Shown here: positions 53,388-64,000 of the stretch, piece after piece
Layout: every line of letters begins with the position of its first letter
Position numbering within the stretch: the stretch's first letter is position 1
Assembly: GCF_019649055.1 (NCBI RefSeq)
Contig: NW_026570224.1
Location: forward strand, 3,100,001 to 3,164,000
Source: Paramacrobiotus metropolitanus
Lineage: Eukaryota > Tardigrada > Eutardigrada > Parachela > Macrobiotidae
DNA length: 64,000 nt
Direction: 5' to 3'
Made by a program: the position numbers and the translations under genes
The notes under the pieces: generated by a model
Seen by the model: only the letters and a program-made list of their open reading frames with translations
What the model was told of the DNA's origin: nothing
Databases searched by the model: none

Positions 53388-56184
53388 ATGGAATCTAATG
53401 CAGCGTCGAGAGAAAACTCAAGCAGCGAAGCACCACCTTTAAGTCCGGCTCAGGATACCGGGATCAACGCTGATTCTATTACAACCGGGAAAACGGGAAA
53501 CAGTGGACGACAGCCTGTTGATACTATCGAGCGGGCCGTTAAAGGTAACAGTTCATCATCCATTTAGCAACACTTGACAACTGTAGTTTTGCTAATTTAA
53601 TACGTGATATTATTTGGTCAAGGCCGTTTTCATCTCGTGGCAATGTTTGGAGTTTGTACGAACACGCGCAGTACCATCTGCAATTATAGATATTATAAGG
53701 AACTGGACACAAAAAATAAGCTCAATCGAATAATTATATGGCGCGCGAATACATTAACAATTCCATCCTCTAATTGTGCTGTTTACGTATTATTATTACG
53801 GCACATATTGTATTCGACTATATGTGACGGTTTCTTTGCGTTAACCAATAAACATGTGCAACAATTTATTTAACAATTTTACATACATATCCACTTGTCT
53901 AAAAGCCTAATGTAAACTACTTTGTTAATTGTAAAACAATAGCTCTTTTTCAAATTTTGAAGCATCACAGAATACATAGAAAGGGAAATCAGACTGCATC
54001 GATTGTTAATTGTTCCTTGCTGATAAACGCAACCACAATGAAATAATCCCAGTGATATCTTTCCGTCACTTTTCATAGACCATGCTTATCAAGGAAACTG
54101 GAAACAATTTACTTATCAGTGTGGAATGGTACAATGGTACTTGTTTAAATCACAATCAACTATTAATTAGTGAGCGCTTAAACAAATTCAGTACCTAATT
54201 TTTACTTGTGTGCCGCATTTTATAATCGACGGCACACATGCACTGAATGAAGAATGGCTTAAATCAAATTAACTTCGGCATTTGTACGGAACATCGTCAC
54301 ATTTACCCACACTGAAACACGAATAGACCACAATTATCATGAGGATATTTAAAAGTTAACGTCGTTTATATAATATACTTGTACAGATGTTCCACCGCCA
54401 AATTCACAGCGGTTGACGGATAGCGAAGTATACCTGGGCACTTCCAAAATCCCAAATCCCGGCATCCTTAAAACGCATTTTTACAAAGAAGGCCGACTGG
54501 CGGAATCCGTGGCACTGCGGATTCTCAACGAAGTAAAGCACGTCTTGCGTAAGGAACTGAACTTGTTAATCATCCCGCAGCCGGTAACGATCTGCGGCGA
54601 TATACACGGACAATATTACGATCTCATAAATCTGTTCAATTATGGCGGTGATGTGGCTACGACGCGCTATCTCTTCTTGGGTGATTACGTTGATCGTGGC
54701 AATTTCGGTATCGAATGCGTACTGTATCTGTTCGCCCTGAAACTCTCTTATCCGCAGACGTTTTTTATGCTGCGCGGCAATCACGAATGCCGGCATTTGA
54801 CGGAAGCGTTCAGTTTCAAACTGGAGTGTGAAGTCAAATATTCGGAAGCGGTGTACAATGCATGCATGGAGGCGTTCGATGCGCTCCCATTGGCGGCCGT
54901 GGTCAATGGGCAGTTCTTGTGTGTACACGGTGGATTGTCGCCGGAAATCACCACACTCAAGGACATTTTTCGGATCGACCGCTTCAAAGAACCGGACAGT
55001 AGCGGGCCGTTGTGTGACATCCTGTGGTCGGATCCAGCGGAGAATTTTGGTAACGAAACGGATGCGGAAAACCTGTACCTCGATAATCCCGAACGAGGAT
55101 GCTCTTACATGTACACATATAAAGCTTGTTGTAAATTCCTGACGGATAACAAACTCTTGTCTCTAATTCGAGCGCATCAAGTCGAATATGCCGGATTTAA
55201 GCAGTACAAAGCCACGACACTGGGATTTCCGGCGCTTTTTACTGTATTTTCTGCGCCTAACTATCTGGACGATTATAGAAACAAGGGGGCAGTGCTGAAA
55301 TATGAGAATAATAAGATGAATTTTAAGCAATTCAATGCCGTGCCACATCCGTACTGGCTGCCAGATTTCATGAATGTCTTCACATGGTCATATCCCTTTG
55401 TAACGGCAAAAATCAAGGTAGACTGCAGTGTCTTTATTGAAAACAACAACGTTTTGCTGATTTAACATGCAAATGTGGACTATGAAAATCTTACAAACAT
55501 ACTAAAAGTAAAAGCTTGTTTTTGTATGTTTTTCGTTTTTAAGTTAGTTTGATTAACAGCAGCCTAGCTTAACCGTTTTTATTATTTTTTGAGGAATGTA
55601 ATAAGTTTAGTTCACATTGTGTTCACCGGTATTATGCGGCATTTAGTATATTTCTATAAATCGGGCTTTGTCGAATGCGTTATCCATTGCATAACATAGT
55701 GCTGTATAAAATATGCAACCTTTTCACCGTAAAATTGAGTGCAGTACAAATGCAAAAATTAGTATTAAACTCCTTCGTGCATCCTAATTCTTACTTACAG
55801 GAAATGACGGTGGCGCTTCTCAGCATATGCACAGATGAGGAACTGGAAAAGGACAAAACCGATATGGCCAAACGAAAAGCGGTAATCAAGACCAAAATAA
55901 GAAGTATCACGGAATTCCGGTCAATGTACGAAATGATAAAGGAGCAACTGCAGAACAGCGAAACAGAATCGCAGTTCCCAAAAGGGCTGACAGCACCCAA
56001 TCCGGAAGACACCGAGAACATCCCTGCCTCCAAACAAGAACGTTTCGAGCATGCAAAAATTGTGGATAAAGTCAATGAGCGCTTGCCAGTGCTGCGCCGA
56101 CAAAGCAGTCTACCGGATGTAAAGCAAGCGGACAGGGAAACCGGAAAGAGCCCGATCACTGCCAACGACACGACACGTTTGTAA
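53388..56184 (+). CDS. Calcineurin A (PP2B catalytic subunit) paralogue 2, intact
   Basis: Three exons, 53388-53544, 54387-55417 and 55801-56184, give 523 aa, the usual length. Phases agree (1 then 0). The phosphatase core is complete: [49 protein letters not shown]. The usual Glu after the metal-binding His of RAHE is Gln here. The C-terminal part has the B-subunit helix region, a calmodulin-binding segment ([12 protein letters not shown]) and an autoinhibitory-like motif ([13 protein letters not shown]). Exon 1 encodes a Ser/Thr-rich, probably disordered N-terminus ending TIERAVK, which lines up with calcineurin's start. Paralogue 1 lacks the second intron. The protein acts as a Ca2+/calmodulin-dependent Ser/Thr phosphatase together with calcineurin B. 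Confidence 0.9.
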
Positions 56185-56346
56185 AAACTCTGTTTGCCAT
56201 ATTCTGCGAGAAAAATTCATACGAAAGTGAGGTTTAATACCACAACAATGCTGTGGAAAGTTTGCAATACAGTTTGCATTGTTCCAACAGTTACACCTAC
56301 TGAGTAAGTACATCTTCGAAAAAAAAGATTGTACGTACAACTTGTT

Positions 56347-56352
56347 AATAAA
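56347..56352 (+). terminator. Poly(A) signal of calcineurin 2
   Basis: AATAAA lies 163 nt after the stop at 56184, in the short convergent gap before the NOL9 gene's 3' end. Confidence 0.5.
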
Positions 56353-56458
56353 AACTTCAAAATGCCGGTTATCATACTGACGCATTCAAACTGCAGGCAA
56401 CATTGCACAAAAAACAACAAATTCTGTGCTCCCATTACTAAGAACATTGCTAAAATTT

Positions 56459-59239
56459 TCACTCTCGTTCGTACATGTACTGATACTGCATCTTTGGAGT
56501 TGGTCCTTCCCATTTTCCTAAATTCTGTGTTAAATACACTTCATCCGGTACGGTGATCGTTCCGTGCATCAATACATTGACATCCTGCATTTTTCCATCA
56601 GCCAATGGTGTCAAAACAAATAAACAACGCGCTTTAGTGTCAATACCTCTCACGATTCCGAATCCCAAGCAGTTCCCCAACGGAAACTCTCGAAGCACAT
56701 TAACGTCACCATATACATCCCGTCTTACAGGCCTCCCGTTTTTGTTGTCCAGCTGAATAAGACCCACGTAAGATCCATCCAAAACTGTCAGTAAATGGGA
56801 AACTGAAACACCAACTTCGGTAAAGTATAAAGAAATGTTCGAGAATTTGATCCGATACGGAGTGGATTCATTGATAGGTCCGAATGTCGGAGAACTGGCA
56901 GATAAGTATGACAGTATCGACATCTTTCTTTTGATAGCTGGTGCAACATGCGATGCTGGTTCCGCCTTTTCCGCCGCTGAGTATAATGTGATAACACGAC
57001 AGCTTGGTTTCCGATAAAGTGACGCACTAACACCGGTCTCTTTTTCCTTCACCAGCTCGATAATCAAATCAGGCTTGGTCAATTCGGAAGTAAAGTGTAG
57101 CAAATCAAGTCCGAGTTTTTCTATCCATCCCATAGTGTTCACAACAATCGGGACGCGTTCCGTTCTCTTTCCAAAAACGAATTCCAAACCCCTTTTGTAC
57201 TGATGCCTGACACCGGAAGGTGAGACTTCCGCCAAGTAGCAAGCGGCGTCTGGATCATGAAGCCGGCAGAACGGCGCACCCAGGAGCGGCTTCGTGCAAG
57301 AGTGGAGTGCGCAACAGCCAGGAGGATTACACTCACTCTGGCCCAGATCACAATCAAAGCAGTGGACTTTTGGATAAAGGCGCAATAAAAAGTTGACGAT
57401 AAACCGGACTGTTGTGGATTTGCCGACGTTTTTCGATCCGCAGAGAAGAATAACTGGATGGGTGCTAGTGACGCATTGGCTCACTTCCGTTTTGATTCGA
57501 TCCCAGAAATCGTTCTGCGGCAAATAAAATTGAAACGCTAACCAAAGAATAAACTCTTACTTCTACTTATAGCATTTAAACAAATCTGCCAAAACTGATC
57601 GTGCAACGATAACAAATTTTCCATTAAACAATGTTATTCCATTCAAATTTCTAAAAACTCTTATCAAACCGGAGCAAAACTGTAACGCAACACAAAGCAG
57701 GAGCCATCAAATTACGTACCTTAAAATCAATGAAAGACTGCGTTCTTATTCCGTTCATGGCTTGTGGCGAGATCACTGTGCATCCCGGGAAAAGCTCTCT
57801 CCAATTCTTACCAGCGGGTAGAACAACTGTGCGGTCTGTGCCTTTACTGGGTGCGGAGAACTCTTCAGCACTGCCAACAGAATGCCGGATAATTTTAGGC
57901 TGCAACTGCGGAAACAACTCACTACAGCGCCACATCAACGGATCCGATATATGATTTGTCGATGAAAGAAGCAGAACAGCAACACAGCGACCAGGCCAGC
58001 GGTCAACAACCCGCCGACAAGGATCCACAAACTCCTTTTCGAACTGTAGCGACGCCTGTTTTTCGAACTGATCGCCGTCGATGGGATTGCCGTTACCGAA
58101 CACCGACAGCCAATTCTCGCTGCCCAAGGATGGGATGGTCAACTGGCCGCTTTCCGGCGTGAGAGCATATCCACAAATCTCCGCGGAACCCACAATACAG
58201 TTTACGCGACAGATTCCAGCGATAATAATACTCTGCTCCGTTAGAACGAGCCAAAATGCCGAATCGGTTATAGCGATGACCATATCACTAAATCTTGGTT
58301 CCGGAAAGGCCAGTTCATCCGGCTGATGAGTTTCTTCCACTTCGTCCGAGATGGATCCAGGAACAGTTTCGCCATCCTCAAGTGATTCGGAGGTATCAAA
58401 ATCTTCGCTAGTCTTTCGATTGCGAGATCTCTTACCTCTCCCTACAAGCCCCCACTTTTCCTTTTGAGATACTATATCAAATGCCGATTAAACAGAATTT
58501 GCATGAAACAAATCCAGGAATTCTTTGTAAAAAAAAGAATATCTGATAAATTACCCTTATTGCGAGGAAAAAAAACAAAACAAGAATAATCAAGAATAAT
58601 TTTTAGAAAATACCTAATTACCTAATTAGAGTTACCTAATTATATTATCTGCACGATTTTTCCAGTATGGGCAAAACTTACTGATTTTTTTCTTTCGCGA
58701 TGAAGATGGTCCAGGTCCAGGATCACTTGCAACCGAACCTGACCGCTTTTGCTTATTTGGAGTTTTTTGAACGTTTCTTTGCAAGCGCGCTGTATTAGGA
58801 GCTGATGGCGACTCTTGGGTGGTCGTTGGAGCTGAACGCGGTCGCGGCAAACGATCAGCTGAGGTGTAAAAAAATTAAATACTGATTTTTGTAAAATTTG
58901 CTTAATTTACACTGCTTATCCACTTGCAACTTTTAAAATATAATTATTCAATTCACAGTAAGCGCAGTGCTAAAACTGCAGTACACCATTAAAAGTACAA
59001 GCAAGTAACAGCGGCAGCGTTGCTGTTTCACCTGAAGGATCATCGCTTTGGTAGCCGACTAAAGAACGATGCTTTTTTCGGCTCCGTAAAAGGTTCTCGC
59101 CTGGGCCGCAGTAAACCACCTCGAGCTCAGGGCTAGTATCTTCGTCCTCCGAGCTCGACCCGATAACTATCACCTCCACTTCGGCTTTCGATCTTCCAGA
59201 ATTATCTGAAGTTCCGCTAGCTGAGGCAGCTGAATCCAT
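56459..59239 (-). CDS. NOL9: NOL9/Grc3-type polynucleotide 5'-hydroxyl kinase
   Basis: Minus-strand exons 59239-59032, 58858-58682, 58441-57720 and 57514-56459 join with matching phases (1, 1, 0) to about 720 aa, close to the NOL9 length. The N-terminal 130 residues are charged and low-complexity (SSSEDEDTSPELEV; SRKKKISK, a nuclear signal). Exon 4 carries the Clp1/Grc3-type P-loop GSKNVGKSTT, followed by FDCDLGQSEC and VNTMGWIEKLGLDLL, which are family signatures. In other animals this nucleolar kinase phosphorylates pre-rRNA during ITS2 processing with the LAS1L nuclease. The gene is tail-to-tail with calcineurin 2 (274 bp apart) and diverges from the small ORF/glutathione synthetase pair. 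Confidence 0.88.
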
Positions 59240-59889
59240 TTAAAATTTGCGGATTACTTTTCGTAAAAATCAAAACCATTTGCCGAGATGCAGAATCACT
59301 CCACAAAAAATCAGATTAGGGCATTCCTAAAAATCAGATTCTACAACAACTCATGAGACATAAAGTACTTCGGATCTCCTCCGCCGGTGAACAAAAAAGC
59401 GACAATTGATCCTCAAAAGTTCTTTAAATATTTTAAAATCTTTTGGAAAGAAAACCTGAAAACCACGACTTAAAAGTTGAAAGAGAACAAAATATAAGTA
59501 TTGCGCAAGTCAGGCAGGCGATACGGCACAAGGCTTGGCAGGAAAGCCTCAACCTGCACATCCATGGCTTCATGCATCGCCGTTATCAGATCAAGGGCGA
59601 CTCGATGAGTCAGCCTTTTCCCAGACACTACACTACACTAAACCATAAGGTGAAATTTGAATGACAAAATTCATTCATCCCTTATGGTTAGTACGATAAT
59701 CGATTTAATAACTGCCAGTAACTTACGGAACTAGTTTTGTCGTCATTTCCTAAACATTTGCTTTTAGGGCGTATGTGCACTGCAATCTAGATTTTAGAAT
59801 CATCCACTGCTTGTGTATATCGGCAACATTAGCGCGACACCGCGATTGTATTAAAGCGGACGGATCGCTTATGGCCTCTTTAGTGTGAA
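59240..59889. other. Bidirectional promoter interval
   Basis: NOL9 starts leftward at 59239 and the small ORF starts rightward at 59890, so this 650-bp interval must hold both promoters. The + strand frame 59443-59664 has no recognisable domain. I see no TATA box. Confidence 0.5.
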
Positions 59890-60210
59890 ATGGTCCCTGG
59901 CACAACTGATCCACCTGCAGCGAACCCCACTTTGGCTGCAGACACCCCGCTTCAGGAAGAGCAGATTTATACCGATCTTGCATATCAAATCCAGCGAACA
60001 GAACGACTCAGGCTGTCTTCGCAGAATCCTGCAGAAGCCCCCGACAACACCGCTCCGGAAACGCAGTCCGTTCGGGAGTTGACACAAACGGATACGTTGA
60101 ATAATCGGCTGCTGAACGCCTTTCTCAGCAGAATCAATAATTCCTCCATTCCCGGCGTGCAAACATCCAGTAACCCATCTGCGGAAGCGTTGAATTTTGA
60201 CGATAACTAA
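59890..60210 (+). CDS. Unrecognised 106-aa acidic protein
   Basis: A single-exon frame starts at ATG 59890 and stops at 60210, only 14 nt before the glutathione synthetase start. The N-terminus is Pro/Ala-rich. Residues 24-40 (EQIYTDLAYQIQRTERL) and 72-87 (NNRLLNAFLSRINNSS) look like two short amphipathic helices separated by a disordered linker. The tail is acidic (NFDDN). Composition and the two helices favour a real small protein over chance. I do not recognise the family. It could be a separate gene, the first cistron of a dicistronic transcript, or an upstream ORF. Confidence 0.5.
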   Translation: MVPGTTDPPAANPTLAADTPLQEEQIYTDLAYQIQRTERLRLSSQNPAEAPDNTAPETQSVRELTQTDTLNNRLLNAFLSRINNSSIPGVQTSSNPSAEALNFDDN

Positions 60211-60224
60211 TCCCTTTGATAATA

Positions 60225-61945
60225 ATGGCAGCAAGCGCAGCGGACAATGTGTTCAGACTAACCGACGAGCTGAAGAAAGATCTCACGTGCAAAGTGTGCT
60301 TGGAAGCCTGCGAGGTGGGGAAAGATGCAGCATCCTCTCTGGGGCTGCTGTTCAAAGATCCGCAGGTGCCCGATGCATTTAATCCCGTACCGATTACGCT
60401 CTTGCCCTCGATTGTATCCAGTCATGCTCTGCACGAGATTCTGCAGCTGCAGTCGGATATCAGTCTGGTGCAGCATCGTGTTGCCCATGATCGGGAATTC
60501 CTTACCAGTGCACTGGCCGCTACTGCCGCAGTGGATCCCTTCATCCGCAATCTGATGAACATCTATCAGCAGGTGGATATCGATTCACAGATTGAGCTAG
60601 AGTTTGTTCGCAGTGATTATTTACTGCATTGTGACGATCCTAACCTCAGTTTCCGTGATGCTTTGAATGTGGGAACGTACAAGCAAGTTGAAGTCAACAT
60701 GATTTGTATCGCTTTTGCTGGTGAGTGTTCCGTCATTATGAATTACAACCCAACATCTCATGAACCGAATGCTGCTTGTGTAAAGCTTTAAAATTTTGAT
60801 ATTTACGAAATGAGCGCTATTTTTTTCGTTAAATTACTGTATAATATTTAGTGATTCCAGTTTATGAATTAATGTTTGAATTGCTTGTCGATTTAGCTTA
60901 CTTAATTGCTTGTCGATTTTCAGGTCTTTCATCGAAAATGCATACCGTGCACAACCGAATCCTGAACTTTTTGGACTGCGACATTGTTGAGAATCCCCAA
61001 GATGGAGATGTTTTGCCACTTTTGTGACAGTTTCAGTTTAGCTTGGCTAATACCAGGTGATTTAAAAGAAGAAACGCGTCTGCTTGTTGAGAAAACAGTG
61101 GCGATCAAGTGTCCTAGCGTGGCTCATCAGTTATCCGGATTTAAAAAAATCCAGCAAGAATTGAGCAAACCGGAAGTACTAGCAAGGTATGGTTAATCTA
61201 ACAGATAAACTGTATATACTGGGTACTGGGTAGACTGTTAAATTTTCTGGTTTGGCATAGAAAATTGTAGTAATCAGTGACAATCTCTGGAATTAGCCTG
61301 TGAAAACTAATATTAATAATTTTATTACTACTGTAAAAAAATCGAGGCACATGCGCTTTAAAATTTGTCCTCAGTTTTGGTTATCTTAATTTACTTTTGC
61401 ATAGTTTTCTTTAGAGCAGACACACTCAAAGGGCGCTCCAAGTTACAAAAAAACGTATTGTTAAAAGTGTCCATCATCACCGAAGTGCCATGTGTTTCAG
61501 GTTTGTCCCGGAAGAGTCTGTGAGAGCGCGAATGTTGGATACATGCGTTGGGCAGTGGGATGTTAGTTTGCCGAACTCCGCCGAAGCCATTGAGAGAGCG
61601 TTGAAACATCCGGAAAAGTATGTTCTAAAGCCGAACCGCGAAGGTGGGGGGAACAATTTTTTCAACGAAGAACTAGTCAGTAAAATGCAGGAAATCCGTG
61701 GCACTGAGACCGCGCAAGAATTTATTTTGATGGAGCGCATTGAGCCACCACTGCAGGAAAATATTCTAGTGCGTTCAAAATTGCCACCCGCTCTCGTGCA
61801 GACCATCAGTGAAGTGGGAACCTTCGGGGCGTTTATTGCTAGAAACAAGGAAATTATTTTTAACGCCTCGGCTCGCGATGTGTTGATTCGATCTAAGGCC
61901 AGCAACGTCAACGAAGGAGGAGTATCTACGGGTTATGCTTGCTAA
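60225..61945 (+). CDS. GSS: Glutathione synthetase, missing an internal block
   Basis: Exon 1 (60225-60720) encodes the eukaryotic GSS N-terminus (ITLLPSIVSSHALHE, FVRSDYLLHCDD). It continues in exon 2 from 60924 (GLSSKMHTVHNRILNFLD). That frame stops at 61025-61027. Homology resumes at 61057-61186 (ETRLLVEKTVAIKCPSVAHQ) and 61501-61945, with the ATP-grasp glycine loop KPNREGGGNN and LMERIEPP. About 100 residues normally found between, most of the substrate-binding domain, have no coding space: only some 30 nt separate the two parts. The end is also short (GGVSTGYAC) compared with the usual tail. The enzyme joins gamma-glutamylcysteine and glycine using ATP in the cytosol. As assembled the copy could not be active. 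Confidence 0.8.
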
Positions 61946-64000
61946 GCTCATCTTGTATTTTACATGTATGAAAACCCCTTTTGTTGGCTTTTTTGAACCC
62001 GAATAGTTTGAATTTTGTGTTTTCATTCCGTGTTAATCTGTTGTCGTAATATTTTATTTATACAATTTTATTACAGTACCGCCACAAACCTGTGCACACC
62101 ATGAATTTTCACCATGAATTTTTGAAATGCTGTATGTAGTATCTGACATGTTTAATCCGCTTCCGTCATTGTATGCTTTCTGGTCAGCAAATTTTGATTA
62201 AAAATATATTATCTCGTTTTTTTTATTTAACAGTCTTATTGAGTATATCTGCTTACCATTAGATAGATTGTTCACCATTGTAACTTTCAAGATGCATCCC
62301 TATGAGCACGCATAAAATCCGGCAACTACGAAGTATCTACACTACTTGTGGAGTTTGGCAAGTACGAAGGGTCAACGTTGACCAATAGCGTACCTAGCGG
62401 CGCTTCATTCTACTACTTGGACAAATAGACCAAATTAATATGAGACAAAACGAAGTACCGTAATTTCTCCATTGCATTCAGAAATGCACTTTCCTCGTTT
62501 GTAACATAAAGTGCAAAAGTGGAGACCGAATAGGTAACTGTATTTCGGTGCCTGGTACGTACTACCTTTCTACCTATGTAGAAAAAAACCATGCTGCCGA
62601 CTTGATTGAGAAGACGAAAAAAGTAGCGAAAGAATATTTTTGCAATAGAGATTATATACAAAGCATGGGAAGGTGCTCAAATGTGGCAGCCGATCTCTGC
62701 CGGAATACCTACATACCGAAATATTGCAACCGAAGTATTGCAAAAAGTAGACTGAATAGAATAAATGTTTGCAGAGTCTGTTTTTCAATAGTCAGAGTGT
62801 CTTTCTTTAGTAAGTATACCGTGTGCCTGCTGGATTGTTTTTTGCAGTACATTAGGTAAGTCAACAATAATGCGCAAAACGTTCAGTTCGAATTGTATTC
62901 CGAAATTTATATCGGATGTGCCATAATTAAGTAATCTTGATACTTATGCACATCCCCAGCGTCACCAATGAAGTGTATTGCCCTATATGATAATGCGATT
63001 TTATTGTTGACCGTGATGTCTGTTATAGTTCCAACAGTATAAGGAGGCAAATTTGTATTGTTTCCAAAGTGGACACTGGACACACGCGCGCCACTTCAGA
63101 AGCCATCTCAAATACTACGCAAGTGCTTATGCTGATATCATCTGTTGACTACTGGTCGTTCAGCTGGTAGGACATGTAATGGTCAGCGTACGCCGTGTGC
63201 CGGATAATTGGTGGGGCGTCACATCAGCTAATGATTTGGAACGACAGGAGCTTTATGAAAGGTGACCAGTCTGAAGTGACTATCGCCTGCTGGGAATTTT
63301 TAGATAACTCCTATTGCTAGAGATATTAATTTTGACAAATTAAGCAAATTTAACTAAGTTTCTCGACAACCAGTTTTCAATACAGATTGTATCTAACAAG
63401 CTACCTATTAGATCTGAAAGAGGTCACTAACAATACGATCAGTAGAAAGTCCAGACTCAGACGGTAGAGCAACGAAATCAATAATTAGCATCGAACTGGC
63501 AAAATGGAATGATGTGTCAAGATCTAGTCATATGATCTGTAATAAGTCTGCAGTTAAAGAATTGTCATTCTTTATAATTATTATACTCACATATTTGTCA
63601 ACTGTACAGGTCTGAATGCGACGAGTTTGTTTCTCGCTACGTATACGGCTGAATTTAAGATATTAGTTACCAGTAGATAGAATGGGCTTTAAAGGAACAC
63701 TTGGGTACTGCGGCCGCACAATCACATGCATCGAATGCACGCCGACAGATTTTTTTCCCATTTTGGATCAAATAGGATTAAACTATTCCTGTACTTCAAG
63801 TATATTTTTTAGGTTAATGAAGTAAAAAATTGAATACGCAATATGAGTAATATTAATTTGTGAGACCGCAAAAGATCAAACTTAATGCATGCAGTATATC
63901 TGCGTATGTAAATATTCTACGTACGATATCGGACTCCGTACGTTGCAATGTGCATTATAAACTTCAACAATTTAGAAACCGGCACAAAAACTAAACTGTG
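61946..64000. other. Gene-poor right end
   Basis: I find no supported gene in the last 2 kb. The frame at 62548-62859 lacks a recognisable domain. No tRNA, repeat array or long hairpin was evident. Confidence 0.45.

Noticed and set aside
62548-62859. 103-aa plus-strand open frame near the right end
   Set aside because: No recognisable domain, no splice partner, and AT-rich composition like the flanking non-coding DNA.
63450-63520. Possible tRNA gene (A-box-like GGTAGAGCAACG)
   Set aside because: No matching B box GGTTCGANNCC and no acceptor stem could be paired.

Overview
This is a eukaryotic, animal-type genomic window. Genes are split by many short GT-AG introns (mostly 50-400 nt), and the products are typical of metazoans: trefoil-containing family 31 alpha-glucosidases (maltase-glucoamylase/sucrase-isomaltase type), a P-glycoprotein-like ABCB transporter, calcineurin A, a serpin, NOL9/Grc3, glutathione synthetase and a SON/NKRF-like G-patch protein. 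A late-embryogenesis-abundant (LEA)-like repeat protein with a signal peptide points to a desiccation-tolerant invertebrate. A tardigrade is my best guess, but that is inference. All gene models below were joined by eye from reading frame, splice-site consensus and intron phase, with paralogues as guides.

Layout. (1) 950-2465: SON/NKRF-like RNA-binding protein. (2) 3205-35632: tandem array of four GH31 genes, all on the + strand. The first (3205-8352) keeps a full open frame but has lost every catalytic landmark. The second (9491-14269) is a membrane-anchored enzyme with three single-base deficits. The third (16099-20644) is intact. The fourth (21548-35632) is one very long gene of about 55 exons encoding one membrane anchor followed by three trefoil+GH31 modules. 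(3) 36358-37880, minus strand: LEA-like gene plus a separate LEA-like exon. (4) 40196-46716: ABCB full transporter, abnormal at the Q-loop of its second ATPase domain. (5) 47766-49433 and 53388-56184: two calcineurin A paralogues flanking a serpin (51128-52710). The first calcineurin has a frameshift in the catalytic domain. (6) 56459-59239, minus strand: NOL9/Grc3. (7) 59890-61945: an unrecognised 106-aa ORF only 14 nt upstream of a glutathione synthetase gene that lacks about 100 internal residues. (8) From 61946 onward I see no gene.

How the genes relate. The GH31 genes share trefoil-plus-barrel architecture and many intron positions, so they arose by tandem duplication. They would hydrolyse alpha-glucosidic bonds of dietary or stored glucans outside the cell. 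LEA-like protein, glutathione synthetase and the ABC pump all fit a stress-tolerance theme, but nothing here shows co-regulation.

Data-quality caution. Several otherwise conserved genes carry one-base frame disruptions, some of them in homopolymers. Three genes also lack conserved internal blocks. Either this is a draft assembly with residual errors or there is real decay. Raw reads or cDNA would decide.
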